From NCBI GenBank assembly GCA_015178975.1, contig WHVD01000170.1, positions 105,043 through 169,042 of the forward strand: a stretch of DNA of 64,000 nt. The letters are read 5' to 3'. The translations under genes and the position numbers were made by a program. The DNA comes from Hysterangium stoloniferum. Lineage: Eukaryota; Basidiomycota; Agaricomycetes; Hysterangiales; Hysterangiaceae. The notes under the pieces were generated by a model. It was given only the letters and a program-made list of their open reading frames with translations, searched no databases and had not been told where the DNA came from. Each line of letters begins with the position of its first letter. Within the stretch, counting starts at the first letter, position 1. Below are positions 11,530-22,598 of this stretch, in pieces.

Positions 11530-13095
11530 TTACGTTTCACGATCTCTTGTTAATCGCTTCGAAGTTTGGACGCCGAGGTGGCAAAAAATCTTCATCCTCA
11601 TTATTGCTTCGACTTCCTTGATGATGTTTACGCTTGGAGGAACTAGAATTTGTGATTGTTGACGGGTTAAACTGTGAGCGAGGGGAGCTGGGCTTGTTTC
11701 GGCGGTAGCGGGGAGGTTCCGTGGCTCTATGACTGATTGTGTCAGATGAACATTGAATTTGGTGAGTGAGTGATCCAGAAAGCCGATACGTTGAGGCTGA
11801 TCAGACTGGGAAAGCAATGCATCATGAACTGTTGACATATCTCTGAAGCATGTGGCTCATGCTGTCCGTGCCTGGGATCTTGGCTATCATATCAGCAATG
11901 ATGGGAAGTTTGGTTCCTGTCGGCACCGTTGTTGGCATATCCATCATCAGAAGCATCGACACTCCGGCGGCGGTCTAATGACGGGAGCGGTATTGTCTGG
12001 GCACTCAGTCAAGACAATCCTCTTCTTCTGAATGACCTTCAGGGTCATTGAGGACGTCTTCTTCGATCTAGAATGGCCGTTAGTTTAACACTATAGTAAG
12101 CCACTCACTCACCATCTCATCACCAACTTCCCAGCTCCATTGCGCGAGAATTGCATCGACAGCATCATCATCGCTACTATTAGGTTCTTTCCAGACACTA
12201 GCCTTCCTCTGCTTCTTTGGACGATCCTGAAGTCCAGGAACCTCCCTAAAAAGTGACAAAACATCAGAGTTCGCATCGGAAGAAATACGCACATACTTTT
12301 TCCACACGCAAGCGTTTCAACTACCCATGGATGATCCGGCCTCGACTCGAACAATTTGACGATGTTGTTGTTGTAGAATGCCTCTTGGTTGAAATTGCCA
12401 TCAAAATGTGTCCATTACTCTACTGAGCATAACATGAAGCGAGCCTGAGTTATAACCATCAGCGCCGAAGATAATTAATGAAAACGAACAAGGTGTATAT
12501 TACTTGGATTGAAGTGTATGGAATTGTGTGAGCAGTCATTTTGACCAGTCCATGAGGTTGCCCTTTTGAGGGTTTCGAGGCTTGGGAATGTTTGGACACG
12601 GCTGACGAAGGGTCTGTGAAAATGTGGCAGATGTGGCAGTAAACCTAAGGGAAAATATCACAAACACGAATCGACAAAGTGAGACAATACTCACCCTCAA
12701 AAGAAGATAACCTTTTCAAAGACCTTTTTCCACCCGCTTGCTAGTGTTCAACTTCATCGTACATAAACGTGGGCCACTTTTGAGGCCTTGATTTTGATCT
12801 AGCCATCATTGACCTTCATAAAAGTCCTACATGTAAACAGAACCATTATCATAATAGGGTGATTATCGAGTGCAATGTGAGATACTTACGCAGGGTCTGC
12901 ATCAAACTCTTCCAACCGCTCCATTGGACACAAAAGTCGAGGTGTAGATCGATGATTCAAGCCACGGGAGCTTTTTGGCGTTCCCCTTGGTGATTGGAGG
13001 GCAGAGCCGTTATCACTAGTGTGAGAGATGTAGCGGAGAGCATATCTGATGGAACCTGTATCCTCTTGACGTGCGTTGTTCCCCATCGAATTCAT
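11530..13095 (-). CDS. Uncharacterised multi-exon gene
   Basis: Not recognised as a known family. A plausible model starts at ATG 13095 (MNSMGNNARQEDTGS...), a serine- and arginine-rich exon ending ...DADPA at a GTAAGT donor near 12891. A likely second exon encodes SKSRPQKWPTFMYDE after an AG near 12806. A later exon is acidic and tryptophan-rich (DDDAVDAILAQWSWEVGDEM, around 12105-12165), next to a basic stretch DRPKKQRKASVWKEP. The last exon may be 11838-11530, rich in Ser, Gln and Pro. Spacing between exons fits short fungal introns, but several junctions are unphased and the 3' exon could instead be a separate small ORF. Confidence 0.35.
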
Positions 13096-13137
13096 CTATA
13101 TAATCGATTAGTTTATGACCCAATTTGTCATGCATAT

Positions 13138-13507
13138 TGTAAGGCTGAGGTATCAGCCTCACTCAGTCGGTAACAGACAGGACAAAAGTATCTTGTTGTG
13201 AGTGGTTTTCGCTAGCTTTTACAGATGTATGTGTATCTAATTTATAGGAGTCGGAACCATTGAATGTTCGTGACGACGGAATTAAAAAAGGAGAAACCGG
13301 GGTTCTATAATGTGATGGTCAAGGAGATAAGAAGGGATTCGAGATCCTGATCCGGTTCCACCAGGCGTATGTATCACTAGGGGAATGGCTGTGATCGAGC
13401 CCAATAGCGGTTGGGACTCGGTGACACGGGCAATTGGTAAGTCGGCCAGGGGTGGCCAGTGGTCAATGATGCGGCTCTGCATGTGTGGTAAGACGGCCAG
13501 GATTACA
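13138..13507. mobile_element. Solo LTR (family F), copy 2
   Basis: A 370-bp TG...CA sequence, TGTAAGGCTGAGG...CCAGGATTACA, flanked by a perfect 5-bp duplication CATAT at 13133-13137 and 13508-13512. It is the partner of the copy at 6615-6982. Confidence 0.75.
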
Positions 13508-13519
13508 CATATAGTCACT

Positions 13520-13816
13520 TACACTAGCAGCTAATATGTCTAACAATGTCAGATACTTCATAAGCTGGGGCACTGGCTCATTTAATGTCAGTAAAATTTG
13601 TACTGTGGTGTTGAAAATCAAGTATTGTTCATCGGTTCTGCTGAAAATGGTTATCAAAAACTACCAGGTAACCCAATCCAATCATGGTACTTACTCAATA
13701 TCGTACCCCAGTTCTTTAGATAGACCAGCATAAAATATACTATGGATGGTGATAAATGGATAGATTGCACGTGGAATCCACCTGGCCACACAGTGATAAA
13801 CATTCATCTGGTCAGT
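13520..13816 (-). CDS. Possible small hypothetical gene or gene fragment
   Basis: Minus strand: ATG near 13806 gives MNVYHCVARWIPRAIYPF and AGLSKELGYDIE. A GTAAGT...GGTAG intron of about 34-40 bp then leads to FLITIFSRTDEQYLIFNTTV and MKYLTLLDILAASVSD. The frame then runs into the solo LTR at 13507. The good splice signals suggest a host exon pair whose 3' end was cut by the LTR. No family was recognised. Confidence 0.25.
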
Positions 13817-14720
13817 ACTGAGAAATTCTTGTCAGTTGGGTAACTTGTAAATGACAGGTAAAGCTCCCCTAGATTTTGATATCCCATTACTTGCAGACGG
13901 TTTTATATAGATAATTCATGGGAGGAGTCTTTGTGTTGAGACACAGTCTGCGTAATGGAAGCCACAACACGCCTCAAACTATTTTAATGATGTGCCTTTC
14001 GTTATCGAAGTACTTCTCAGTCCGGGGTAGGATTAAGCTAAGAGAGTGCATTAAAAGGCTTTCATTATTGTATGCTCAACAAAGTGTGAAGTGAAATTTA
14101 AGATCGTTAGTTCTTGTCCTGCCCTGTTTTATTAACTTGGAAGACGCCAAGTGCCAGGGACAGTGTTGAAGTAACTGCGTTATGTAAGCTATCTTTGATA
14201 AGCTGGAACGTAATACATATTGGGGAACTGTATAGTTCCCACTATGCGAGACATACTATATATAGTCACACCTCCAAATGTGTAACCTCTTAGGAGTTAT
14301 CACTTACTAAGAGGTACGTGAAGGATTCTTATATTAGCTACTAGTCATGTTGCTTACTCTACCTATAGTTCTTACTAGGTAGATATTATACATACTTAAT
14401 GGAGTTATCACTTACTAAGAGTTCTTACTAGAACTGCGCATTTTGCGTCAACAGACAGGCCCCCTCGATATTATTTTTACTGGCTTATTTATCGCACGTG
14501 ATTATGTCACCTTAGGCTATTCCACTGGGGTAAGTGTACCCAGTACCTTAAGAATGATAAAGTTTTTTGTTCGCGTTGCCGAAGTAGTATATATATCTCA
14601 GCGCGAAGTTTTCGTCGCCTTAGTTGCTCACCTAACGGTCCCAACTAAGGCTTATATATTATAGTTTTTACCGTTTATTTCTACAGCGACACCTGCGTAG
14701 TACGGCCATTGCCAGATACA
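13817..14720. other. Intergenic upstream of the oxygenase gene, with a direct repeat
   Basis: The 20-nt block GGAGTTATCACTTACTAAGA occurs at 14293 and again at 14401, 108 bp apart, both next to TACTAG-type motifs. No gene is recognised. The region just before 14721 is the presumed promoter. Confidence 0.35.
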
Positions 14721-16371
14721 ATGCCTTCGCCTTACTACATTGGAGGCTTTTCGAAGCCCGTGGATGTCTCGCGTATCATTCACATCAAGCATCCCCACGA
14801 CACTGAAACACTACAAACCGGCGACATAGTTGAGCGTTGGGACCATGTATTTGAATGGGATCAACATTGCATTAAGGCCTCTGAGCTGGAAAAATGGCGC
14901 ATGAATGGAGATCCATTATGTGATGCCGCTATCCGAGCCATGTTTGACAGTTCATCATCCAGCGCTGGTATCGACCTCCTGCAACGACTTCATACAAACG
15001 CAGCGGAAGATCCTCATGGACCTTCTCAAATGTTCCTTGATCATGTCTCTCGCCAGCCGCCGGACGGGGTAGCTGCAACGCCCGAAGAGATCGGTACTGC
15101 ACAGGCGTTTTTTCTGCAGCATGCCATGGCCATCATGGAAGCCTTGCTGCATTTCAGTCTTGCTGGTGGTTTTTCAAGGTATGAGAGATGTTTTCCACAC
15201 CCCTTGTATGTATATTAAATAAATGTGTATTAGTCCTCGAATTACCAAAATTCTCCAATCAATATCTTACCTTGTGCCGCCAAACACGAACAAAAAATTG
15301 GGAACGACCAATATCACTCCTGAAATGAATGATCGTACGTATATGCGTCTTCTAGAGACCATGCAATTCGTTTTGGATGTTTTGGGATGCACGAATCCAT
15401 ACGCTACCTTCAATGAGTCGGTAACATGCCTTCACCCTGGAGAAGACGGCTGGAAAGCTGCTTTGCGTGTTCGGTTATTGCACGGAATTTCTAGGCGCCG
15501 TATTTTAGAACACAGATGCTCATATAGCATAGAGGAAGACGGAATTCCAATTAATCAAGAAGATATGGCCGCAACGTGTGTTTTTGTTATTTGTCGTGCG
15601 AATGACGAGTGTGATAATTTCCACCATAGACTGGGATCGTTTGGTGCAGCTCCTATTGTGTGTCTGTCGCGCATTTATCCTTTGCCTATGGGCTTGCCTA
15701 CACCCAAGGAAGCTTCAGCATTCGTAGCAACATGGCGCCACATTGGGTTTTACCTTGGAATAGATGCTACAATTTTGATCAATCACTTTGCCACTTTCCC
15801 TATTTCGGAGAAGTTTCTTGCATCATCGGTAGTACATCTGCTGACGTCCCCTCCCGAAACAGGCTTATATTTTCCTACGACAATCCCAATTCTCCACGCC
15901 GTATCCAACCGCCAGCCATATCCAAGTACATTTGTGCGTCATTGTGCGTTAACCAGGAAGCTCTTAGGACCTAGTTTATCCGATCATTTAAAAGTTCCAT
16001 CCACCCCCTTCGGAGAGCACATTCGCCTCTGCATGAGCCATCTAACCGCGCAGATCCCAGTACTTTTTGCCTACTACTATCCGCGAGTAAGTTGGAGGGC
16101 GACAAAGGCGGCATTGACACGAGCTTCACTTGCGCGCCTCGTGATATATAAACTTGGAATGCGGCGGACAACATTCAGACCACGTACGGATAGTGGTGAG
16201 TTGAGAGACGAAGTTAAAAACAAAGAGGCCATCGCACCAGATCCTGAAGGAAGAAAGAGATTAGTGAGCGGTTGGAAAACATTATTTTGTGAGATGGTGG
16301 GTGTCATTTTAGGGAGTTTCATTGTCATTCTCGGCACAGTTTTATGGACTTATGTGCAGTTGAGCAATTGA
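14721..16371 (+). CDS. ER-bound oxygenase of the mpaB/rubber-oxygenase (DUF2236) family
   Basis: Complete three-exon gene of 513 codons plus stop: exons 14721-15178, 15234-15575 and 15630-16371. Splicing restores family blocks across both junctions: LLHFSLAGGFS|SPRITKILQSISYLVPP and PINQEDMAAT|LGSFGAAPIVCLSRI. Other typical blocks are RTYMRLLETMQFVLDVLGC, RVRLLHGISRRRIL and TWRHIGFYLGID. The family binds a heme or metal cofactor through conserved His residues (candidates in RLLHG and WRHIG). MpaB cleaves a prenyl side chain in mycophenolic-acid biosynthesis; the substrate here cannot be inferred and no biosynthetic cluster adjoins. The C-terminus has one strong hydrophobic segment (MVGVILGSFIVILGTVLW), fitting a tail anchor in the ER. 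The second intron is 54 bp with no in-frame stop, so it is invisible in a plain ORF search. The start was chosen as the first ATG in frame. Confidence 0.85.
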
Positions 16372-16580
16372 GGGATATTGGTTTCAACGAATTTTGGTGC
16401 TATATTTATACAATTCTTCACGCAACACTATGTATCTATAAGTATGATAATCGTACTAGCTAGCAGTAGGCTAGTAAGCAAAGGAGGATGGAAGGATTTA
16501 GGCTTCCAAAGATTAAACATGTTCGTCTCGCTATAAGCCTTCTATTCGCATCCAGCCCCGAATGTGCTAAATGTTAAGAT

Positions 16581-16720
16581 TCGATAAGTCCAATGAACAC
16601 TTGATAAGTCCAATGAACACTCGATAAGTCCAACGAACACTCGATAAGTCCAACGAACACTCGATAAGTCCAACGAACACTCGATAAGTCCAACAAACCC
16701 TCGATAAGTCCAACGAACAC
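16581..16720. repeat. 20-bp minisatellite, exactly 7 units
   Basis: Seven head-to-tail copies of TCGATAAGTCCAACGAACAC, with a few C/T and A/C changes, 210 bp downstream of the oxygenase stop codon. Confidence 0.95.
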
Positions 16721-16913
16721 TAGGGCCGGGTTTGAGAGGTCATTTGCCTCAGCTACTCTATAGGTATGACTACAGGAGCAATTAAATACACGGCTGCAAT
16801 GAAGCTATTGCACCTAATAAATAACACCGACACGGATAATTGTTGTCTACGAGCGACGCTTCATCATTATTTGTGTCGTCGGACTAGGTATATTGTTTAA
16901 CCCAATCCACACG

Positions 16914-17835
16914 CTAGCGGTGGGCAGGTGTCTCATCAGCCACTTTCATATCATGTGTCAACAAATTGTGCGCCAATATAGTCTTCAATTCTTCAATTCG
17001 TAGACAGAAAAGAAACGACCAGGGCTCCAACTCCATGAACAACTATGTGCAACTCTCCACATGTAGGAAACTTACCATGCTTGCCCGCCATGTTCAATGG
17101 CGAGAAACGTCGCCCTTGTAGCAACGGCCTGATCCTTAGGACTTGTTCCGTCTTCCAGAGTTCTACTGGATCTAAAACCACCAAATATGGTCGGATTCTC
17201 GTAGTATTCCTCGTCTTGGTGAATCGACATTGTGGCCGCTGAACGTATGCTTCCTTTTTGGAATGCGAGTTCCGTCAGAAAAGGTAACGTTTTTCACTAC
17301 TTTGCGTTGCAAGGAGACCGAAAAATTCACATCCATCAGACACAACAGGATATTATAATAGGTAATGGACGACTTTTTCGCACGGAAACCATGCATTCGT
17401 TGACTTTTCTTTAAAAAGCTATCCAACTTTCACATGCGGGTCACCGAGTTTTTGCTCCAGCCTTCCTCCGCCATGATAGTTTCTAATTCATCTCGCAGCG
17501 ACTTTAGGTACTCCGACCTTGAAACAAGGTCGTATATCAAGTCCACAAAAATCTGAAGTAAATGCCATGAACGGGTAGCTACTTACTATAGAAGTCGTAT
17601 GAATGGCTCCCAAGTTAAGCACTAGCATTGTGATAACCACGTTCTCGCTTGTGGCATAAGCCCCCTTCGCTTTTTCTAAGACCCATGTGAACACATCATT
17701 CTGAGCAGAAGAGGCATTGATAAGTATGCTGCTCAGTGGTTGGTAACGATACGAATTGGTTTATCAGGATCATCAATTCGATAGTCACCCATCTTCTGCT
17801 TGCGCTCCTCTATAATTGGGCCAAGGAGGTTAAGA
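16914..17835 (-). pseudogene. Cytochrome P450, C-terminal half, pseudogene
   Basis: Minus-strand blocks in P450 order: LGPIIEERKQKMGDYRIDDP (around 17750-17815); the I helix ENVVITMLVLNLGAIHTTS (around 17600-17660); LDSFLKKSQRMHG in place of the ExxR helix (around 17385-17425); DEEYYENPTIFGGFRSS (around 17160-17205); FLAIEHGGQA, then after an intron PGRFFSVYELK and TILAHNLLTHDMKV. The heme-ligand cysteine codon appears to be split by the intron (TG|C, donor after gcatg, acceptor ggag before ccctggtcg). Damage: the ExxR Glu is Lys (KSQR); an 8-bp tandem duplication CTTCAATT at 16983-16998 shifts the frame right after VYELK; and the N-terminal half, including the membrane anchor, is missing. 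The 5' break coincides with a hydrophobin exon on the opposite strand at 17882. Confidence 0.7.
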
Positions 17836-17881
17836 GCGACGCTCTCATCCTCTCGAACGCCCTTGATGGATCAATACTTGA

Positions 17882-18005
17882 CGAATCTTCACGCCCCTCA
17901 CCCTCTTCACAATTCTTGCGGCTGCCAGCCTAACCAACCCCATCGTCACAGTGACGGTTACTGCTCCAGGCCCCACCATGACCGCAGTGTCTCAGTGCAA
18001 CACAG
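17882..18005 (+). pseudogene. Orphan hydrophobin first exon
   Basis: The plus strand reads TLFTILAAASLTNP, then VTVTVTAPGPTMTAVSQCNTG, and ends at a GT donor at 18006. This is the signal-peptide region, Thr/Pro linker and first cysteine of a class I hydrophobin. The final block and splice position match exon 1 of the two complete copies nearby (VSQCNTG|, 17 of 18 nt around the donor). No exon with the CC pair follows, and the start Met is not evident, so it is a relic. It differs from the complete copies in the linker, so it descends from another family member. Confidence 0.55.
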
Positions 18006-18125
18006 GTTGGAGGTTGATTGTCTATCCAGACATCCAGACATTTTCTGTTAAAATGACCAGGTTGAGGGAGAGCGACCAGATGTTTCTAGATGCAAAGTTT
18101 GCCACCCTCTGCAGGATATACGGGC

Positions 18126-19573
18126 TAAGGTAATTGTGGTTCGCCTAACCCTCAAACGTCGCTTTGACATTGATTGACATTAGATGACAGAGCGGCTTAA
18201 GACTACGTATGTAAGAAGTGCATGAGAAACAAAACGAGGAAAGTCCGTCGGATCCATAAACTATATAGCACCAATCCGAAAGGGATTCTAGAGGGAGATG
18301 GGAGTGCAACCAACGTTGACCTACATCTCCGATTAAAAGGCATTTTTTGTGTAGAAATTTAGTACTTACAGCACCGTTGGACTTAACATCCTTGCAGCAT
18401 ACCGGTTGTTGGTCGCAGTCTGCTCCTTTTCCGCCTCCACTGTCAAAAATATCTCAGAGAAATTACGAGGATGCTACGCTACAACTTACACAAGAGTGAG
18501 GGGAGTACAATCCAACCCAACAATAGCAGTAGGATCGTCGAGGACAACGTTGAGAGGCTTCAGGAGCGCACTAATGGGGCCACTGCTTGCGGCTCCAACG
18601 TTCTTGCAACATTTTGGAGTTCCTAAGGTCGCAGAGGTTATCAGGAAACTGGATTAATAGAGGAGTCGAATGTAACTACCTGTGTTGCATTGAGAAACAG
18701 GAGGGGGTGCAGCAGCAGCAGCGAGGAGACCGAAGACAGCGGGAACGGCGAGAACGAATTTCATTCTGATTTATTGGGAAGGGGGCGATGTAATGAAGTG
18801 TGTTGTTGTTGAGATGAGGAAGTGTGTTTACACACCAGCATTTATACTCGCAAAGACGCCTAAATTTTATTTTATTTTCCCAAACTGCGCACACAAGCAT
18901 TATTTCGATAGCATAATAGTGATCGAAAATATTCCGTCAAGATGATCAACCTGAATATTCATTATCCGGAACGTTCATCTGTCGGAGATTCAATTCAGAA
19001 AGGTTACAGGGGTCGATTCAGAAAAGACAGTCAGGATATTAATTGTCATTCCATCCCGCGCTCGAGACGAGGGATCCGCAGCGTGTGGCTCCCGTTGTAA
19101 CACAGCTGTTCGGCCGAATATCGGGGCCCGGGATGCGGTCGCAGTTCTGCGACTACAATTTAAGGTTAGAAAAGGTCGACAACAGTGAGGAGGCAGAAAA
19201 TGAGAACGTCTACAGACATAGTAATGTGATTCTGGTCCCCCAATGCTCATATCCCGTCCAGTTCGCATGGCATGTCATAGCTTGATTTTGGTCAATATTG
19301 CATAAGGATAAAATACTATATAGTCCACTGTGCTATTGATAAGTTGATTAGGATGTAAGTAATATTTTCACTGAATTACCTGGATGTCTCCCTACTAGAT
19401 ACAAACACCGAATTATTCAAGATGATTGTTGACATTGTAGACTCCAGACACTCTGATGGCATATGAAGGGGGAAAAGTGAACCCGGATACGAGTCCTTGA
19501 AACCCAAACATCTAGCCGATAGGCGAAAGAAATAATACCACAATTATTCCAGAAGCACGAGAGATCCCGTGAT
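18126..19573. repeat. Left arm of a 1.45-kb inverted repeat holding hydrophobin copy 1
   Basis: The sequence from TAAGGTAATTGTGG at 18126 to GAGAGATCCCGTGA at 19573 is matched in reverse complement by 20836-22285. The match includes a complete hydrophobin gene and about 0.8 kb upstream of it. Differences are scattered single-base changes and small indels. Confidence 0.9.
18288..18764 (-). CDS. Class I hydrophobin, copy 1
   Basis: Four exons; by mirror symmetry with copy 2 exon 1 is 18680-18764 and the others lie at 18490-18622, 18370-18439 and 18288-18320. The 106-residue protein has a signal peptide (MKFVLAVPAVFGLLAAAAA) and eight cysteines in class I spacing: C26, C33-C34, C67, C81, C87-C88, C101 (C-X6-CC-X32-C-X13-C-X5-CC-X12-C). 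Hydrophobins are secreted and self-assemble at air-water interfaces, coating hyphae and fruit bodies. The gene is transcribed away from copy 2, with 2.87 kb between the two start codons, so both may share upstream elements. Noted differences from copy 2 are a synonymous GCT/GCA change in the alanine run and single intron changes. Confidence 0.92.
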
Positions 19574-20835
19574 GTGAATGCTCTATATAAATGTACATGA
19601 CACGATACCGGGCATGAGATGAAATTTCCGAACAACCATGTACCTTACCTGCAAAAAAACTTTTGACAAGATTCCATCTTCGTTGTGCATAGCCCCTCAG
19701 GTCACGGTCACGTTTCTTACACCTCCATTTAGAAATCAACTTGGGTGCTGCGCAGGACATATTCCCTTCCAACATCATGATTTCACAGTCGTCAAGGCGT
19801 AATTGATCAAGGGTATTTTCACCGGAAGGTAAATTGCGACAGAGCCAAGTCAGAAAAGCGCAGCCACCCTCGAAGTTCCTTTCCGGATTGTGGGCTACGC
19901 AACGTTTTCAAGTCTGAAGCTATGGCAATCTGTTTCCTATGAAACAAATGACAAGTTTGAAAGAATCAAAGCCGTAAGATCGAAAGAAGATTCACCTTCT
20001 TGTACAAACGGTGCCACGAATTAATGTACGGTACATACTTGAATTGCATTTTTGTTACATGACTTGCTGTTATGAAGCCGAGATCACATATGGGCAGGTG
20101 CCGAGACTCTTTTTAGAGGAAAAAGGTATTCTGACAATCACGGGTACTTTCTTCTGACGTGGCAGGTGAGGATAGTACGGCATTTTCTAATGCGAACTCC
20201 GAATCCAGAATCAGTTTCATCCCACCGCTGTCCCGAGCAATACTGAAATGCTGTCATGCTCGGACTAATAAACTGCGCCAATGTTATGTGTATGTTTTAA
20301 TATTTATATTTGCACCGCTTGCCCTCTTGTTCAATAGGTCGTATTGAGCCTCAGAACTCATGCTATATTTACATACCATCCATAGTATCAATTACACAAG
20401 CTTATGTGCAAATCTAGGGAAAATTGGATGAAGAGGCTCAGGCAGAGTTTTTTGTGGGTGCTTGGGCTGGGCTCCACTTGGCAGGGCACAAGCCAGGGTC
20501 TGTGGGTGGTAAAAATGGTTCAAAAATGTTGCTATACATTTGTAGCGAATCTATGGTGTGAAAATAATTTCCCAAAAATATTTGTGGATACATGTCTACC
20601 TAGACAGTCACTCCTCATCACTAGATGACTTCTAAAAATGCTGCCTCTTCTCTGCCAATAGTCAAAATTTCCCATGGTGTTGTTTCTCTCTTTGTCACTC
20701 TCAAATATCCATCTCCAATCCATCTCCAATTCAGACAATATTGTTTGGATACACACAATGAACAAAGTCCTTTGTGATCTAAGTAATGCCAAATTAAGGC
20801 AACTTCCACAGAGGTTGGTTGTCAAAACCCACTTC
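19574..20835. other. Spacer between the hydrophobin palindrome arms
   Basis: 1.26 kb of unique sequence. The minus strand has a stretch TLDQLRLDDCEIMMLEGNM running into KLISKWRCKKRDRDLRGYAQ (around 19650-19800) that could be a gene remnant, but I do not recognise the family. No transposon ends seen. Confidence 0.4.
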
Positions 20836-22285
20836 ACGGGATCTCTCGTGCTTCTGGAACAACTGCAGTATCATTTCTTTCGCCTATCGGCTATATGTAC
20901 TCGTATCCGGGTTCACTTTTCCCCCTTCATATGCCATCAGAGTGTTTGGGGTCCACAATGTCAACAATCATCTTGAATAATTCCGTGTTTGCATCTAGTA
21001 TGGAGACATCCAGGTAATTCAGTGAAAATATTACTTACATCCCAATCAACTTATCAATAGCACGGTGGACTATATAGTATTTTATCCTTATGCAATATTG
21101 ACCAAAATCAAGCTATGACATGCCATGCGAACTGGACGGGATATGAGCAATGGGGGACCAGAATCACATTACTATGTCTGTAGACGTTCTCATTTTCTGC
21201 CTCCTCACTAAGATCATCACGGGGGTTGTCGACCTTTTCTTACCTTAAATTGAAGTCGCAGAACTGCGACGCATCCCGGGCCCCGATATTCGGCCGAACA
21301 GCTGTGCGGGAACCACAGGCTGCGGATCGCTCGTCTCGAGCGCGGGTTGGAATGACAATCAATATCCTGACCGTCTTTTCTGAATCGACACCTGTGACCT
21401 TTCGGAATTGAATCTCCGACAGATGAACGTTCCGGATAATGGATATTCAGGTTGGTCGTCTTGACGGAATATTTTCGATCACTATTATGCTGTCGAATAA
21501 TGCTTGTGTGCGCAGCTTGGGAAAAGAAAAAGAAAATTTAGGTGTCTTTTCGAGTATAAATGCTGGTGTGTAAACACACTTCCTCTCAACAACAACACAC
21601 TTGAGCATTACATCGCCCCCTTCCCAATAAATCAGAATGAAATTCGTTCTCGCCGTTCCCGCTGTCTTCGGTCTCCTCGCTGCTGCTGCAGCACCCCCTC
21701 CTGTTTCTCAATGCAACACAGGTAGTTACATTCGACTCCTCTATTAATCCAGTTTTCCGATAACCTCTGCGACCTTAGGAACTCCAAAATGTTGCAAGAA
21801 CGTTGGAGCCGCAAGCAGTGGCCCCATTAGTGCGCTCCTGAAGCCTCTCAACGTTGTCCTCGACGATCCTACTGCTATTGTTGGGTTGGATTGTACTCCC
21901 CTCACTCTTGTGTAAGTTGTAGCGTAGCATCCTCGTAATTTCTCTGAGATGTTTTTGACAGTGGAGGCGGAAAAGGAGCAGACTGCGACCAACAACCGGT
22001 ATGCTGCAAGGATGTTAAGTCCAACGGTGCTGTAAGTACTAAATTTCTACACAAAAAATGCCTTTTAATCGGAGATGTAGGTCAACGTTGGTTGCACTCC
22101 CATCTCCCTCTAGAATCCCTTTCGGATTGGTGCTATATAGTTTATATAAACCGAAGGATCCAACGGACTTTCCTCGTTTTGTTTCTCATGTACTTCTTAC
22201 ATACTCAGTCATAAACCACTCTATGATCTAATGTCGATCAATGTCAAAGCGACGTTTGAGGGTTAGGCGAACCACAATTACCTTA
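20836..22285. repeat. Right arm of the inverted repeat holding hydrophobin copy 2
   Basis: Reverse complement of 18126-19573. It stops exactly where the copia LTR starts (22286), so the original arm may have been longer and been cut by the copia insertion. Confidence 0.9.
21637..22113 (+). CDS. Class I hydrophobin, copy 2
   Basis: Exons 21637-21721, 21779-21911, 21962-22031 and 22081-22113 (321 nt, 106 residues), all introns GT-AG and 49-57 bp. The reading is continuous across junctions: QCNTG|TPKCCKN, PLTLV|GGGKGADC and SNGA|VNVGCTPISL. Signal peptide and eight class I cysteines are as in copy 1. Every coordinate of the coding region mirrors copy 1 (the two positions always sum to 40401), so there has been no indel between the genes since duplication. 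A TATA-like TTTCGAGTATAAATG lies about 85 bp upstream of the ATG in both copies. Confidence 0.93.
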
Positions 22286-22541
22286 TGTTGAATAACACCA
22301 TCGAAATTCACCCGGCATAAATTGACCGACCCAAGATTTAATCGTCGGACAGGGGTAACTGGTATCACCAACATACCTATATTGGTACCTGATGATATAT
22401 GTGACAATATATAAGCTGGAGAACAAAAGTAGTATCACCTCAGTCCGTTGTAGGATACACGAGACTGAGTTATATTGTCATTAGGGTTACTTTTCTAACC
22501 GGTTATGGGCCTTATTTCGTCTACCTGAAACATATTCAACA
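22286..22541 (+). mobile_element. 5' LTR of Ty1/copia element
   Basis: A 256-bp TG...CA sequence, TGTTGAATAACACC...CATATTCAACA, with 8-bp inverted ends TGTTGAAT/ATTCAACA, directly before a copia gag. The matching 3' LTR is absent because the element is truncated at 28223. Confidence 0.8.
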
Positions 22542-22598
22542 ATTCAGCAATAATGACGAGTTGGATATTAACCCACTTTCCCCAAATTTATTTTCGCA

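Noticed and set aside
14443-14664. 73-codon ORF upstream of the oxygenase
   Set aside because: No start context, no family resemblance, no splice link to the downstream gene.
18990-19285. Overlapping ORFs in the hydrophobin upstream region
   Set aside because: They overlap on opposite strands and are not preserved in the mirror arm, where the equivalent frames are broken.
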